In this document: positions 35,125-43,777 of the stretch, piece by piece
How positions within the stretch are numbered: the first letter of the stretch is position 1
Layout of the letters: each line of letters begins with the position of its first letter
From: Erysipelatoclostridium sp. AM42-17
Lineage (GTDB): Bacteria > Bacillota_I > Bacilli_A > Erysipelotrichales > Coprobacillaceae
Assembly: GCF_003480255.1 (NCBI RefSeq)
Contig: NZ_QUIN01000001.1
Coordinates: forward strand, 1-64,000
Length of the DNA stretch: 64,000 nucleotides
Reading direction: 5' to 3'
Notes under the pieces: generated by a model
The model's database searches: none
What the model was told of the DNA's origin: nothing
The model's input: the letters and a program-made list of their open reading frames with translations, nothing else
Translations under genes and position numbers: made by a program

Positions 35125-36261
35125 ATGCGTAATTTACAACATATTGATAATATCATTATTAAAATTGGATCATCTTCTTTATGTAATGAAAGTGGGACTT
35201 TAGATAAAGAAAGAATTTTAAATCTTATTAGTCAAATAGCTATATTAAAAAGAAAAGGAATCAAAGTAACTTTAGTTTCTTCGGGTGCAATAAATGCAGG
35301 AATGCAAGTTCTTCAACTTGAAAAGCGTCCTCAAGATATCGCTAAAAAGCAAGCTTTAGCTGCTGTTGGGCAAGCTCATTTAATGCAAATTTATGAAGAA
35401 TTATTTAATTTATATCATTTAAAGTGTGCTCAAATTTTGTTAAATCATGATGATTTTGATGATCGTAAACGTTTAATGAATCTTCATTATGCAATGAAAT
35501 CGGTTATTGATTATGATGTGATTCCAATTATTAATGAAAACGATACTTTAGCAGTAGAGGAAATTAAAGTAGGTGATAATGACACTTTAGCTTCTTTATT
35601 AGTACCCATTATTGATGCTCAATTATTAGTTTTAGTAAGTGATATAGATGGATTATATAACGATAATCCACATACTAATAAAAATGCAAAGCTTATTGAA
35701 AACGTTGAGGGGATCACACGTGAAATTATGGATTTTGCTAAAGATGCAACGAGTGCTGTAGGTACTGGGGGAATGATTACTAAAATTAGAGCTGCTAAAA
35801 TTGTTAATGATTATGGTTGTGATATGGCTATTGTTAATGGAAATCAAGAACATGTTTTAGTTGACTTATTAGAAGGTAAAAATGTTGGAACTTATTTTGA
35901 TGGTAAACCAGGAAGAACATTAAGTTCTCGTGATCACTGGATTATGTATCGTTCCTCACCTAAAGGTAAAATCATCGTTGATAATGGGGCAAGACAGGCT
36001 ATTAAAATGCATCATACATCTTTACTTCCTAAAGGAATTAAAGATGTTGAAGGTTCTTTTGTACTTGGCAGTGTAGTGGATATCGTTGATGAGACGGGAC
36101 ATCTTGTTGCTAGGGGAATGACAAACTATTCTAGTGATGAAATTAAGTTGATTAAAGGACTAAATAGTGATCAAATAGAGGATGTTTTACATTATAAAGA
36201 TTATGATGAAGTTGTTCATGCTGATAATTTAGTGATTTATAAGGAGGTTGTTCATGGATAA
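35125..36261 (+). CDS. proB: glutamate 5-kinase
   Basis: A 378-residue enzyme phosphorylating glutamate in the first step of proline synthesis. The amino acid kinase domain covers residues 1-260 (IIKIGSSSL, LVSSGAINAGM, NENDTLAVEEIKVGDNDTLAS, VSDIDGLY, GTGGMITKIRAAK) and a PUA domain follows (GKIIVDNGARQAI, about 285-360). GGGGGAAA site before the ATG. Overlaps proA by eight bases. The leader is short, so no T-box controls it. Confidence 0.96.
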   Translation: MRNLQHIDNIIIKIGSSSLCNESGTLDKERILNLISQIAILKRKGIKVTLVSSGAINAGMQVLQLEKRPQDIAKKQALAAVGQAHLMQIYEELFNLYHLKCAQILLNHDDFDDRKRLMNLHYAMKSVIDYDVIPIINENDTLAVEEIKVGDNDTLASLLVPIIDAQLLVLVSDIDGLYNDNPHTNKNAKLIENVEGITREIMDFAKDATSAVGTGGMITKIRAAKIVNDYGCDMAIVNGNQEHVLVDLLEGKNVGTYFDGKPGRTLSSRDHWIMYRSSPKGKIIVDNGARQAIKMHHTSLLPKGIKDVEGSFVLGSVVDIVDETGHLVARGMTNYSSDEIKLIKGLNSDQIEDVLHYKDYDEVVHADNLVIYKEVVHG

Positions 36262-37495
36262 TAGAATTCAAATGCAATTAAGACAAGCAAAAGAGGCGAG
36301 TCGTTATATGCAAAATATAAAACCAGAGGTAAAAGAAAAAGCGCTAAAGAAAATAAGTGATGCTTTATTAACTCATGTTAATTTAATTATTCAAGAGAAT
36401 CAAAAAGATATTTTAGATGCTAAAAATAATGGTATTAAAGAATCAATGGTCGATCGTTTATTACTTACTCGTGAACGGATTGAAGCTATGGCTCAAGATA
36501 TTTTAAAAGTAGTAGAACTAAATGATCCTATTGGTGAAGTTGTGAGAACAATCAATAGACCTAATGGTTTGTTGATTAAACAAGTACGTGTTCCTTTAGG
36601 AGTGATTGGTATCATTTATGAATCACGTCCTAATGTAACCGTTGATATTGCTTCTTTGTGTATCAAAACAAATAATGTTTGTGTTTTAAAAGGGGGTAAA
36701 GAAGCAATACATTCTAATCGTATTTTAGTTAAAATCATGAATGAGGCTATTAAAGATTTATTACCTGAAAACTGTATTGTTTTAATAGAAACGACACAAA
36801 GAGAACAAATTAATGAGCTTATTCAGGCTCATGATTATGTCGATGTGATTATTCCTCGTGGCAGTGCTGGTTTAATACAATATGTTGTAAAAAATGCCAC
36901 TGTTCCTATTATTGAAACGGGTGCCGGAAGATGTCATTTATATGTAGATAAAGAAGCTAACTTGAATATGGCTTTAGAAATTGCAATTAATGCTAAAATA
37001 CAAAGACCTTCAGTATGTAATGCCATTGAAACAATTATTGTTCATCAAGATGTAGCACCTACTTTTTTACCAATGTTGCAAGATGCATTTAATCAAAAAG
37101 TAACACTCTATGGTGATGAAAGAACACAACAAATTATTTCGTGTTTAAAAGCAACAAGTCAAAATTATGCTACTGAATATGATGATTATATTTGTAATAT
37201 AAAAGTTGTTGAAGATATCAATGAGGCAATTAGCCATATTTATCAATATTCTACAAAACATTCAGAATCAATTGTTACTGAAAATAAAGAAACAGCTCAA
37301 TATTTCATGGATGCATTAGACTCTGCATGTCTTTATCATAACGCTTCAACTCGTTTTACTGATGGAGGACAATTTGGTTTTGGTGCCGAAGTGGGCATTT
37401 CTACCCAAAAATTACACGCCAGAGGACCATTAGGATTACCAGAGATTACATCAACAAAATATCTTATTTATGGAAATGGACAAATAAGAAAATAA
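36254..37495 (+). CDS. proA: glutamate-5-semialdehyde dehydrogenase
   Basis: A 413-residue gamma-glutamyl phosphate reductase, second step of proline synthesis. Aldehyde dehydrogenase superfamily: VPLGVIGIIYESRPNVTVD, CVLKGGKEA, VDVIIPRGSAGL, TGAGRCHLYVD and the catalytic cysteine in RPSVCNAIETIIVH. The end has FGAEVGISTQKLHARGPLGLPEITSTKYLI. The ATG at 36254 lies a few bases after AAGGAGG and inside the proB end, indicating translational coupling. Followed by a terminator. Confidence 0.96.
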   Translation: MDNRIQMQLRQAKEASRYMQNIKPEVKEKALKKISDALLTHVNLIIQENQKDILDAKNNGIKESMVDRLLLTRERIEAMAQDILKVVELNDPIGEVVRTINRPNGLLIKQVRVPLGVIGIIYESRPNVTVDIASLCIKTNNVCVLKGGKEAIHSNRILVKIMNEAIKDLLPENCIVLIETTQREQINELIQAHDYVDVIIPRGSAGLIQYVVKNATVPIIETGAGRCHLYVDKEANLNMALEIAINAKIQRPSVCNAIETIIVHQDVAPTFLPMLQDAFNQKVTLYGDERTQQIISCLKATSQNYATEYDDYICNIKVVEDINEAISHIYQYSTKHSESIVTENKETAQYFMDALDSACLYHNASTRFTDGGQFGFGAEVGISTQKLHARGPLGLPEITSTKYLIYGNGQIRK

Positions 37496-37498
37496 TTA

Positions 37499-37533
37499 TA
37501 AAACTACCTTTACTTAAGTGAGGGTAGTTTTAT
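37499..37533 (+). terminator. terminator of proBA
   Basis: AAACTACC (37501-37508) pairs with GGTAGTTT (37523-37530), followed by T-rich sequence. Confidence 0.8.
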
Positions 37534-37542
37534 TACTTTCAA

Positions 37543-37570
37543 TTGTTTTTTATTGATGTGATGATATAAT
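37543..37570 (+). promoter_or_regulatory. promoter of the V4R/GGDEF pair
   Basis: TTGTTT (37543-37548), 16-bp spacer, TATAAT (37565-37570), about 39 bases upstream of the V4R start. Confidence 0.6.
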
Positions 37571-37608
37571 GAAATTATACTTGTGTTTTTTATATGAGGA
37601 GGGTAAAG

Positions 37609-38154
37609 ATGAAAAATATATTTGAAGTAGACCCTGAAAGTCATTATCAATTTGAATGGAAAAAGTTAGGTGATATCAAAAAAGGAAGAGAAAATCTTGG
37701 TGAAGAAATGCCGGTTCTTGTTTATAGAATTTTAGAATACAGTATGAATCATGTCTTATTCAATAATTTTGGAAAAGAAAAAACAGACGAGATTTTTAGA
37801 CAGGCAGGTTATTTGGCAGGGATGGAGTTTGCTAAAAATATTTTGCCTTTAGATCAAGATGAGAGCACTTTTGTAAGTACATTAGCTAAAACTTTAGAAA
37901 GTTTAAAAGTGGGTATTTTAAGAATGGAAGAAGCTGATTTTGAAAAGGGGGAATTTATCATTACAGTTCATGAAGATCTTGATTGTAGTGGTTTGCCTCC
38001 TACTGGTGAAGTGGTATGTAAATATGATGAAGGTTTTTTAGCGGGTATATTAGAAGCTTATGCTAATAAACCATTTAGGGTAAGAGAAGTTGATTGTTGG
38101 TCTAGTGGTAGCCGTGTATGTCGCTTCAAGGGTACTGTAGATGATGGAAAATAA
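37609..38154 (+). CDS. V4R domain protein
   Basis: A 181-residue soluble protein whose C-terminal half is a V4R (4-vinyl reductase) domain: HEDLDCSGLPPTGEVVCKYDEGFLAGILEAY ... VREVDCWSSGSRVCRF, with three conserved-looking cysteines. V4R domains bind small hydrophobic ligands or metal and serve as sensors in regulators. I start at 37609, downstream of GAGGAGGG; an ATG at 37594 precedes that site. The gene overlaps the diguanylate cyclase gene by 14 bases, so it probably acts as a ligand sensor for that enzyme. Ligand unknown. Confidence 0.8.
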   Translation: MKNIFEVDPESHYQFEWKKLGDIKKGRENLGEEMPVLVYRILEYSMNHVLFNNFGKEKTDEIFRQAGYLAGMEFAKNILPLDQDESTFVSTLAKTLESLKVGILRMEEADFEKGEFIITVHEDLDCSGLPPTGEVVCKYDEGFLAGILEAYANKPFRVREVDCWSSGSRVCRFKGTVDDGK

Positions 38155-39016
38155 TGATCAAGAAATCTTTTTAGAATATATTAAACAACTTTTATATAAT
38201 ACTGATGAAGCATCTCTTCATCGTGAAAAACTGTCAAATAGTGTAAGTCAACTTGCTGATGGTTTAGAATACTTAGGGGAGATTATTAAAGATGAAAAAA
38301 ATGTGCTAACAAAGATGGCACAGGGAAAGATTGATGCAGACTTTCAATATTCTCATCATTATTTAGCTGCACCTGTTAAAAGTATACAAAGTAATTTAAA
38401 ACATTTATCTTGGGTAGCTAAAAGAGTTGCAGCAGGGGATTACCAACAGTCTGTTTCTAATTTGGGAAGTTTTTCTGACTCTTTTAATGAAATGATTAAG
38501 CAATTAGATCAATATCGAGATCAAATGGAACAAATGAGTAATACAGATGTATTAACAGGTGTAGGCAATCGACGTGCTTTTAATATTCTCATTGAGAAAT
38601 TATGGGATCAAGATATAAATTGTTCGGTTTCTTTTATTGATATTGATGGCTTAAAGTATTGTAATGATCATTATGGACATTCTCAAGGGGACTATTACAT
38701 TCAATCAGTATGTCAGATTTTAAAAGAAAACTTAAAAGAAAATGAATTTATTTTTAGATTTGGCGGGGATGAATTTTTGGTTTTATCACAAAGAGATTGT
38801 GCTGAAGATTGTCAAATTCGTCTTGTACAAATTCAAAATGAATTGGTTGAAAAAATGGAACATACTGTTAGTTATCCTTGTGGATTTAGTTTTGGCTGTA
38901 TTGATGTTAAAAAAATCCCTAACAAAACAATTAGTGAATATTTAAGTTTAGCTGATAAAAAAATGTATCATTCTAAAATGCAACATTATAAGGCCCATTA
39001 TAAAGAATTTAAATAA
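38141..39016 (+). CDS. diguanylate cyclase (GGDEF)
   Basis: A 291-residue cytoplasmic protein. The C-terminal GGDEF domain starts at NTDVLTGVGNRRAF and has an intact active site GGDEF at residues 208-212 (FRFGGDEF). The position of the inhibitory I-site (RxxD five residues before GGDEF) reads KENE, so product inhibition is not expected. The N-terminal half (about residues 25-130) has a HAMP-like helical pattern (VAAGDYQQSVSNLGSFSDSFNEMIKQLDQYRDQ) without membrane segments. It makes cyclic di-GMP, presumably in response to the V4R protein encoded in the overlapping upstream gene. Confidence 0.88.
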   Translation: MMENNDQEIFLEYIKQLLYNTDEASLHREKLSNSVSQLADGLEYLGEIIKDEKNVLTKMAQGKIDADFQYSHHYLAAPVKSIQSNLKHLSWVAKRVAAGDYQQSVSNLGSFSDSFNEMIKQLDQYRDQMEQMSNTDVLTGVGNRRAFNILIEKLWDQDINCSVSFIDIDGLKYCNDHYGHSQGDYYIQSVCQILKENLKENEFIFRFGGDEFLVLSQRDCAEDCQIRLVQIQNELVEKMEHTVSYPCGFSFGCIDVKKIPNKTISEYLSLADKKMYHSKMQHYKAHYKEFK

Positions 39017-39035
39017 TGAATTAATAGAAAGCAGA

Positions 39036-39060
39036 TAAAAGGTGGTAACACCTTTTTTAT
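39036..39060 (+). terminator. terminator of the V4R/GGDEF pair
   Basis: AAAAGGTG (39037-39044) pairs with CACCTTTT around GTAA, followed by Ts. Confidence 0.8.
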
Positions 39061-39072
39061 TTTTTTATATAG

Positions 39073-39132
39073 TTAGTACACTAAATGTATTGACATTGTT
39101 TAGTGTGCTAACTATAATGATTAGCGTACTAA
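39073..39132 (+). promoter_or_regulatory. marR promoter with three operators
   Basis: TTGACA (39090-39095), 17-bp spacer, TATAAT (39113-39118). Three 12-bp palindromes of the form TTAG-N4-CTAA sit upstream of, within and just after the promoter: TTAGTACACTAA (39073-39084), TTAGTGTGCTAA (39100-39111) and TTAGCGTACTAA (39121-39132). This is a MarR-type autorepression region. Confidence 0.85.
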
Positions 39133-39147
39133 CTAAGGAGGTGTATC

Positions 39148-39615
39148 ATGAAAGATCAACTTTGCTTTGAAGATATAAAAGGAATTTTTTTACAATTTAA
39201 ATCATTACATAAAAAAATACATGAATTAACGACAAAAAAAAGTAATATGGAAGGATTATCTGCTGATCAGTGTTATTTATTATTTTTAATTGAATATAGT
39301 GATCATCCTAATCAAAAGATGTTGGCAGAACGATTAAAGATTACGCCAGCAACATTATCGGTAAGACTACAACGTTTACAAAAAGCTGGTTACATTGAAA
39401 AAATTGTCAGTGTTCAAGATAAACGCAATGTAACTTTACATACGACTGATAAAGGAAAAAAAGAAAGCAGTGAATGTAAAGAAGGAATGAAATCTTTTAC
39501 AGTGCGTTTATTTGATGGTATTTCTAAAGAGGATATTGAAAAAATGAAAGAGTACTGTGAAATCTTTGAACGAAATATGAATGTAATGAAGGAGGAGTTA
39601 GATGTTAAAGATTAG
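39148..39615 (+). CDS. MarR family transcriptional regulator
   Basis: A 155-residue MarR protein with the winged helix at about residues 48-110 (NQKMLAERLKITPATLSVRLQRLQKAGYIEKIVSVQDKRNVTLHTTDKG). It follows a promoter carrying three matching palindromes and overlaps the downstream ABC exporter gene by 14 bases, so it most likely represses its own operon until a drug or stress signal is bound. AAGGAGGTG site before the ATG. Ligand unknown. Confidence 0.92.
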   Translation: MKDQLCFEDIKGIFLQFKSLHKKIHELTTKKSNMEGLSADQCYLLFLIEYSDHPNQKMLAERLKITPATLSVRLQRLQKAGYIEKIVSVQDKRNVTLHTTDKGKKESSECKEGMKSFTVRLFDGISKEDIEKMKEYCEIFERNMNVMKEELDVKD

Positions 39616-41818
39616 AAAATATTTAAAGAAATTCTGGTTTTTTATTTTAGCTTGTATTTGTTTGTTATTCGTACAAGCGCAATCTGAATTAACTTTACCT
39701 GATTATATGAGTGATATTGTATCTGTTGGTATTCAAGCTGGTGGTTTTGCATCACCTGTAAGTGATATCTTAACGGAAGATACGTATCAACATTTAATGT
39801 TGTTTGTTGATAAGAAAGATCAACAAAAGGTAAAAGATGCTTATCAGCTTAAAACAGTTAACGCTGATATTAAAGATACTTTTCCTAAGGCTAAAGGCAA
39901 AGTATATAAATTAAAAGATTTATCGGATAAAAAAGAAAGTCAATTAGAAGATATTTTAATGAAACCGATGTTAATGGTTACTTCAATTGATAGTATGGAC
40001 CCAGCGAGTAAAGAATATCAAGAAAAGTTTGGTCAGTTACCACCACAAATGTCAGTTTATGATGTCATTGGCATGATGAATGATGAACAAAAAGATAAAA
40101 TGTTTAATGACATTGATAAAAAGATGGATACGATGGGTGAAAGTACTTTAAAGATTGCTGCTGGTAATGGTGTAAAAGCTGAATATAAACGTTTAGGTGG
40201 CGATATTGATAAAGTTCAAACTGATTATATTTTTCGTGCAGGATTAAAGATGCTAGGGATTGCTTTAATTGGTACATTGGCTGCGATTACTGTTGCTTTT
40301 TTCTCATCAAGAGTAGGAGCAGGGGTAGCCCGTGCTTTAAGAAAAGATGTTTTCAAGAAAGTTGAAAGCTTTTCTAATGAGGAATTTAATCATTTTTCTA
40401 CTGCTTCTTTAATTACGCGTACAACAAATGATATTACACAAGTTCAAATGGTAACGATGATGTTACTAAGAATTGTATGTTTTGCACCTATCATGGGGGT
40501 AGGAGCATTGATTAAAGCTCTCACAAATTCACCTTCTATGACATGGATTATCGGTATTGTTTTAATTGTTATCTTTGGAGTAATGGCTATTGCTTTTGCA
40601 GTTGTTATGCCTAAGTTCAAAATTATTCAAAATTTAATTGATAAATTAAATTTAACAATGAGAGAAAACTTATCAGGAATGCTTGTTATTCGTGCTTTTG
40701 GTAATGAAAAACACAGTGAAGATCGTTTTGACAGGGCTAATCAAGATTTAACAAAAGTTAATTTATTTGTTAATCGATCAATGGCATCTATTATGCCAAT
40801 TATGATGTTTATTTTTAATGTTGTTACTTTAATTATTGTTTATTATGGTGCTAAACAAATTGATTTAGGAAATCTAGCCATTGGACAAATGATGGCTTTT
40901 ATGCAATATGCAATGCAAATTATTATGTCATTTTTAATGATTGCCATGATTGCCATTATGTTACCTCGTGCGAGTGTTGCAGCAAATCGTGTATATGAGA
41001 TCATTGATACCAAACCTTCAATTGAAGATCCTAAAAACCCAATTGCTTTTGATGAAAATAAAAAAGGATTAGTTGAATTTAATGATGTTTCATTCTGTTA
41101 CCCAGGAGCACATGAACCAGTATTATCACATATTAGCTTTACTGCTAAACCTGGTCAAACAACTGCCTTTATAGGTTCTACAGGTTCAGGTAAATCAACA
41201 TTAATTAATTTAGTTCCTCGTTTCTATGAAGTAAGCGAAGGAAGTATTAAAGTATCGGGTGTTGATATTCGTGATGTAAGTCAACATGATTTACGTCAAC
41301 ATATAGGTTTAGTGCCTCAAAAAGGAAATTTATTTTCAGGTACAATTCGTTCTAATTTAAAATATGGAGCACCTGATTTAAGTGATGAAGATTTAGAAGA
41401 AGTGATTCGTGTAGCGCAAGCCAAAGAATTTATTGATCAAAAAGAAGAACGATTAGATACTGAAATATCACAAGGTGGTACAAATGTTTCTGGTGGACAA
41501 AAACAAAGATTAGCGATTGCAAGAGCGATAGCTAAAAATCCTGATATTTATATTTTTGATGATAGTTTTTCAGCATTAGATTTCAAAACTGATGCTAAGT
41601 TACGTCAAAAATTAAATAAATTGGTCAAAAAGACAAAGAGTACAGTTTTATTAGTTGGTCAAAGAATCGCTTCAATTATGGATGCAGATCAGATTATTGT
41701 ATTAGATCAAGGTAAAATTGTTGGTCAAGGAACACATGATCAATTAATGGAATCATGTCAGGTTTATCAAGAAATTGCCTATTCACAATTATCAAAGGAG
41801 GAACTAAGTCATGAGTAA
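39602..41818 (+). CDS. heterodimeric ABC exporter subunit with large external loop
   Basis: A 738-residue ABC half-exporter, about 150 residues longer than usual. The extra part lies between the first membrane helix (about 10-28) and the second (about 208-228) and should face outside. The ATPase domain has Walker A GSTGSGKST and signature VSGGQKQR, but Walker B ends IFDDSFSALD: the catalytic Glu is Asp, marking the degenerate site of a BmrC/TM287-type subunit. The next gene supplies the intact Glu. It follows marR with AAGGAGGAG as ribosome site. Multidrug export is the family expectation. Confidence 0.9.
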   Translation: MLKIRKYLKKFWFFILACICLLFVQAQSELTLPDYMSDIVSVGIQAGGFASPVSDILTEDTYQHLMLFVDKKDQQKVKDAYQLKTVNADIKDTFPKAKGKVYKLKDLSDKKESQLEDILMKPMLMVTSIDSMDPASKEYQEKFGQLPPQMSVYDVIGMMNDEQKDKMFNDIDKKMDTMGESTLKIAAGNGVKAEYKRLGGDIDKVQTDYIFRAGLKMLGIALIGTLAAITVAFFSSRVGAGVARALRKDVFKKVESFSNEEFNHFSTASLITRTTNDITQVQMVTMMLLRIVCFAPIMGVGALIKALTNSPSMTWIIGIVLIVIFGVMAIAFAVVMPKFKIIQNLIDKLNLTMRENLSGMLVIRAFGNEKHSEDRFDRANQDLTKVNLFVNRSMASIMPIMMFIFNVVTLIIVYYGAKQIDLGNLAIGQMMAFMQYAMQIIMSFLMIAMIAIMLPRASVAANRVYEIIDTKPSIEDPKNPIAFDENKKGLVEFNDVSFCYPGAHEPVLSHISFTAKPGQTTAFIGSTGSGKSTLINLVPRFYEVSEGSIKVSGVDIRDVSQHDLRQHIGLVPQKGNLFSGTIRSNLKYGAPDLSDEDLEEVIRVAQAKEFIDQKEERLDTEISQGGTNVSGGQKQRLAIARAIAKNPDIYIFDDSFSALDFKTDAKLRQKLNKLVKKTKSTVLLVGQRIASIMDADQIIVLDQGKIVGQGTHDQLMESCQVYQEIAYSQLSKEELSHE

Positions 41819-43658
41819 TGAAAATAGAAGACGTGGACCTCGAGGACCTATGGGTGGCATGAGAGGTAATGGTGAAAAAGCAAAGAATTTTAAAGGAACT
41901 TTAAAGAAGTTATTTGTTTATTTAAGACCTTATTATTTTAAATTAGCAGTTGTTGTTGTTTTTGCTATTGGTTCGACGATCTTTACTATTGTGGGGCCTA
42001 AGATCTTAGCTAAAGCAACAGATAAATTATCTGAAGGTATTATGGCTAAAGTCAATAATACTGGAAGTATTGATTTTAAATATATTGGTTATATTTGTTT
42101 AATATTGGTTGGACTCTATTTAATTAGTGCTTTATTTAGTTTTATTCAAGGATTTATTACATCTTCTATCTCACAAAAAGTGGCTTATGATTTAAGACAG
42201 TCATTATCTAAGAAGATGTCAAGAATGCCTTTAAGTTATTTTGATCGTCATTCTAGTGGTGATACTTTAAGTAGGGTGACAAATGATATTGACACGATTG
42301 CTCAATCATTGAATCAAAGTCTATCACAGGTCATTACGTCATCAGTGACAGTAGTGGGTATCTTTATTATGATGTTAACGATTTCTGTTAAGATGACGAT
42401 TGTGGCTGTTTTGGTTTTACCGTTATCACTTATTTTAATTACAACGGTAATGAAACATTCACAAAAATACTTTGCTAGACAACAAAAATCTTTAGGTGAT
42501 GTTAATGGTCATATTGAAGAAATGTATGGTGCTCATGATGTAGTTAAAGCATTTAATGGAGAAGCTAAATCAGTAGCTACTTTTAATGAATATAATGATG
42601 CATTATATGATTCAGCATGGAAATCACAATTTTTATCTGGTTTAATGCAACCATTAAGTAATTTTGTTGGTAACTTAGGTTATGTTGGCGTATGTTTACT
42701 AGGTGGTTTCTTAGCCGGTGGTAATACCATTACAATAGGAGATATTCAAGCATTTATCCAGTATGTAAGACAATTTAATCAACCCATAGCCCAACTTGCT
42801 CAAACAATGAATATGTTACAAAGTACGGCAGCTGCTGCAGAACGTGTATTTGAATTTTTAGATGAAAAGGAATTAGAGCCTGAAACTGTAAAAGTAACAC
42901 CAGATGAATTAAGTCAAATTCATGGTTCAGTGACTTTTGATAATGTTAATTTTGGTTATCTTCCTGAAAAGACAATTATTAATGATTTTAATATGCATGT
43001 TCATGCCGGACAAACAGTGGCTATTGTTGGACCTACTGGTGCTGGTAAAACAACAATTGTTAAGTTATTGATGCGATTCTATGAACTTAATAAAGGTTCA
43101 ATTATGATTGATGGTCATGATATTCGTGATTTTTCTCGACATGATTTAAGAAGCTTGTTTGGAATGGTTTTACAAGATACTTGGTTATTTAATGGAACAA
43201 TTAAAGAAAACTTAATGTATGGTAAACTTGATGCTAGTGAAGAAGATGTCAAAAAAGCATGTTCGATGGCTTATGTTGATCATTTTGTTAATACATTAGA
43301 AGATGGATATGAAACTATTCTTGATGAAGAATCATCAAATATTTCTCAAGGACAAAAACAATTGCTTACCATCGCTAGAGCGTTCTTGAAAGATCCAAAG
43401 ATTTTGATTCTTGATGAAGCTACTTCATCAGTTGATACCAGAACTGAAGTTTTAATTCAAAAAGGAATGGAAAAATTAATGGAAGGTAGAACAAGTTTTG
43501 TTATTGCTCATCGTTTATCTACGATTCGTGATGCCAATACAATCATTGTTATGAAAGATGGCGATATTGTTGAAATTGGTAATCATGACGAATTAATTGA
43601 AAAAGATGGCTTCTATGCTTCTTTATACCGTTCACAATTTGAAGGTAGCGAAATATAA
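41811..43658 (+). CDS. heterodimeric ABC exporter partner subunit
   Basis: A 615-residue half-exporter with an Arg/Gly-rich N-terminal extension (RRRGPRGPMGGMRGNGEK) ahead of the first membrane helix. The ATPase domain has Walker A GPTGAGKTT and canonical Walker B LILDEATSSVD, but its signature is ISQGQKQL instead of SGGQ. So it combines with the preceding subunit to give one active site (its Glu, partner SGGQ) and one degenerate site, as in other heterodimeric exporters. It overlaps the preceding gene by eight bases. Confidence 0.92.
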   Translation: MSNENRRRGPRGPMGGMRGNGEKAKNFKGTLKKLFVYLRPYYFKLAVVVVFAIGSTIFTIVGPKILAKATDKLSEGIMAKVNNTGSIDFKYIGYICLILVGLYLISALFSFIQGFITSSISQKVAYDLRQSLSKKMSRMPLSYFDRHSSGDTLSRVTNDIDTIAQSLNQSLSQVITSSVTVVGIFIMMLTISVKMTIVAVLVLPLSLILITTVMKHSQKYFARQQKSLGDVNGHIEEMYGAHDVVKAFNGEAKSVATFNEYNDALYDSAWKSQFLSGLMQPLSNFVGNLGYVGVCLLGGFLAGGNTITIGDIQAFIQYVRQFNQPIAQLAQTMNMLQSTAAAAERVFEFLDEKELEPETVKVTPDELSQIHGSVTFDNVNFGYLPEKTIINDFNMHVHAGQTVAIVGPTGAGKTTIVKLLMRFYELNKGSIMIDGHDIRDFSRHDLRSLFGMVLQDTWLFNGTIKENLMYGKLDASEEDVKKACSMAYVDHFVNTLEDGYETILDEESSNISQGQKQLLTIARAFLKDPKILILDEATSSVDTRTEVLIQKGMEKLMEGRTSFVIAHRLSTIRDANTIIVMKDGDIVEIGNHDELIEKDGFYASLYRSQFEGSEI

Positions 43659-43663
43659 TGAAA

Positions 43664-43705
43664 TGCCCTGTTAGTTGAGTGATCAACTGATGGGGTTTTA
43701 TTTTT
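43664..43705 (+). terminator. terminator of the MarR-ABC operon
   Basis: A 13-bp stem with G-U pairs (43666-43678 with 43683-43695) followed by T-rich sequence. Confidence 0.8.
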
Positions 43706-43777
43706 TTTATTTGAAAATAAGTCACTTTTTATTTGAATTATGTTATGATTGTCTTTGTTTTTTGATAGGGGGATATG

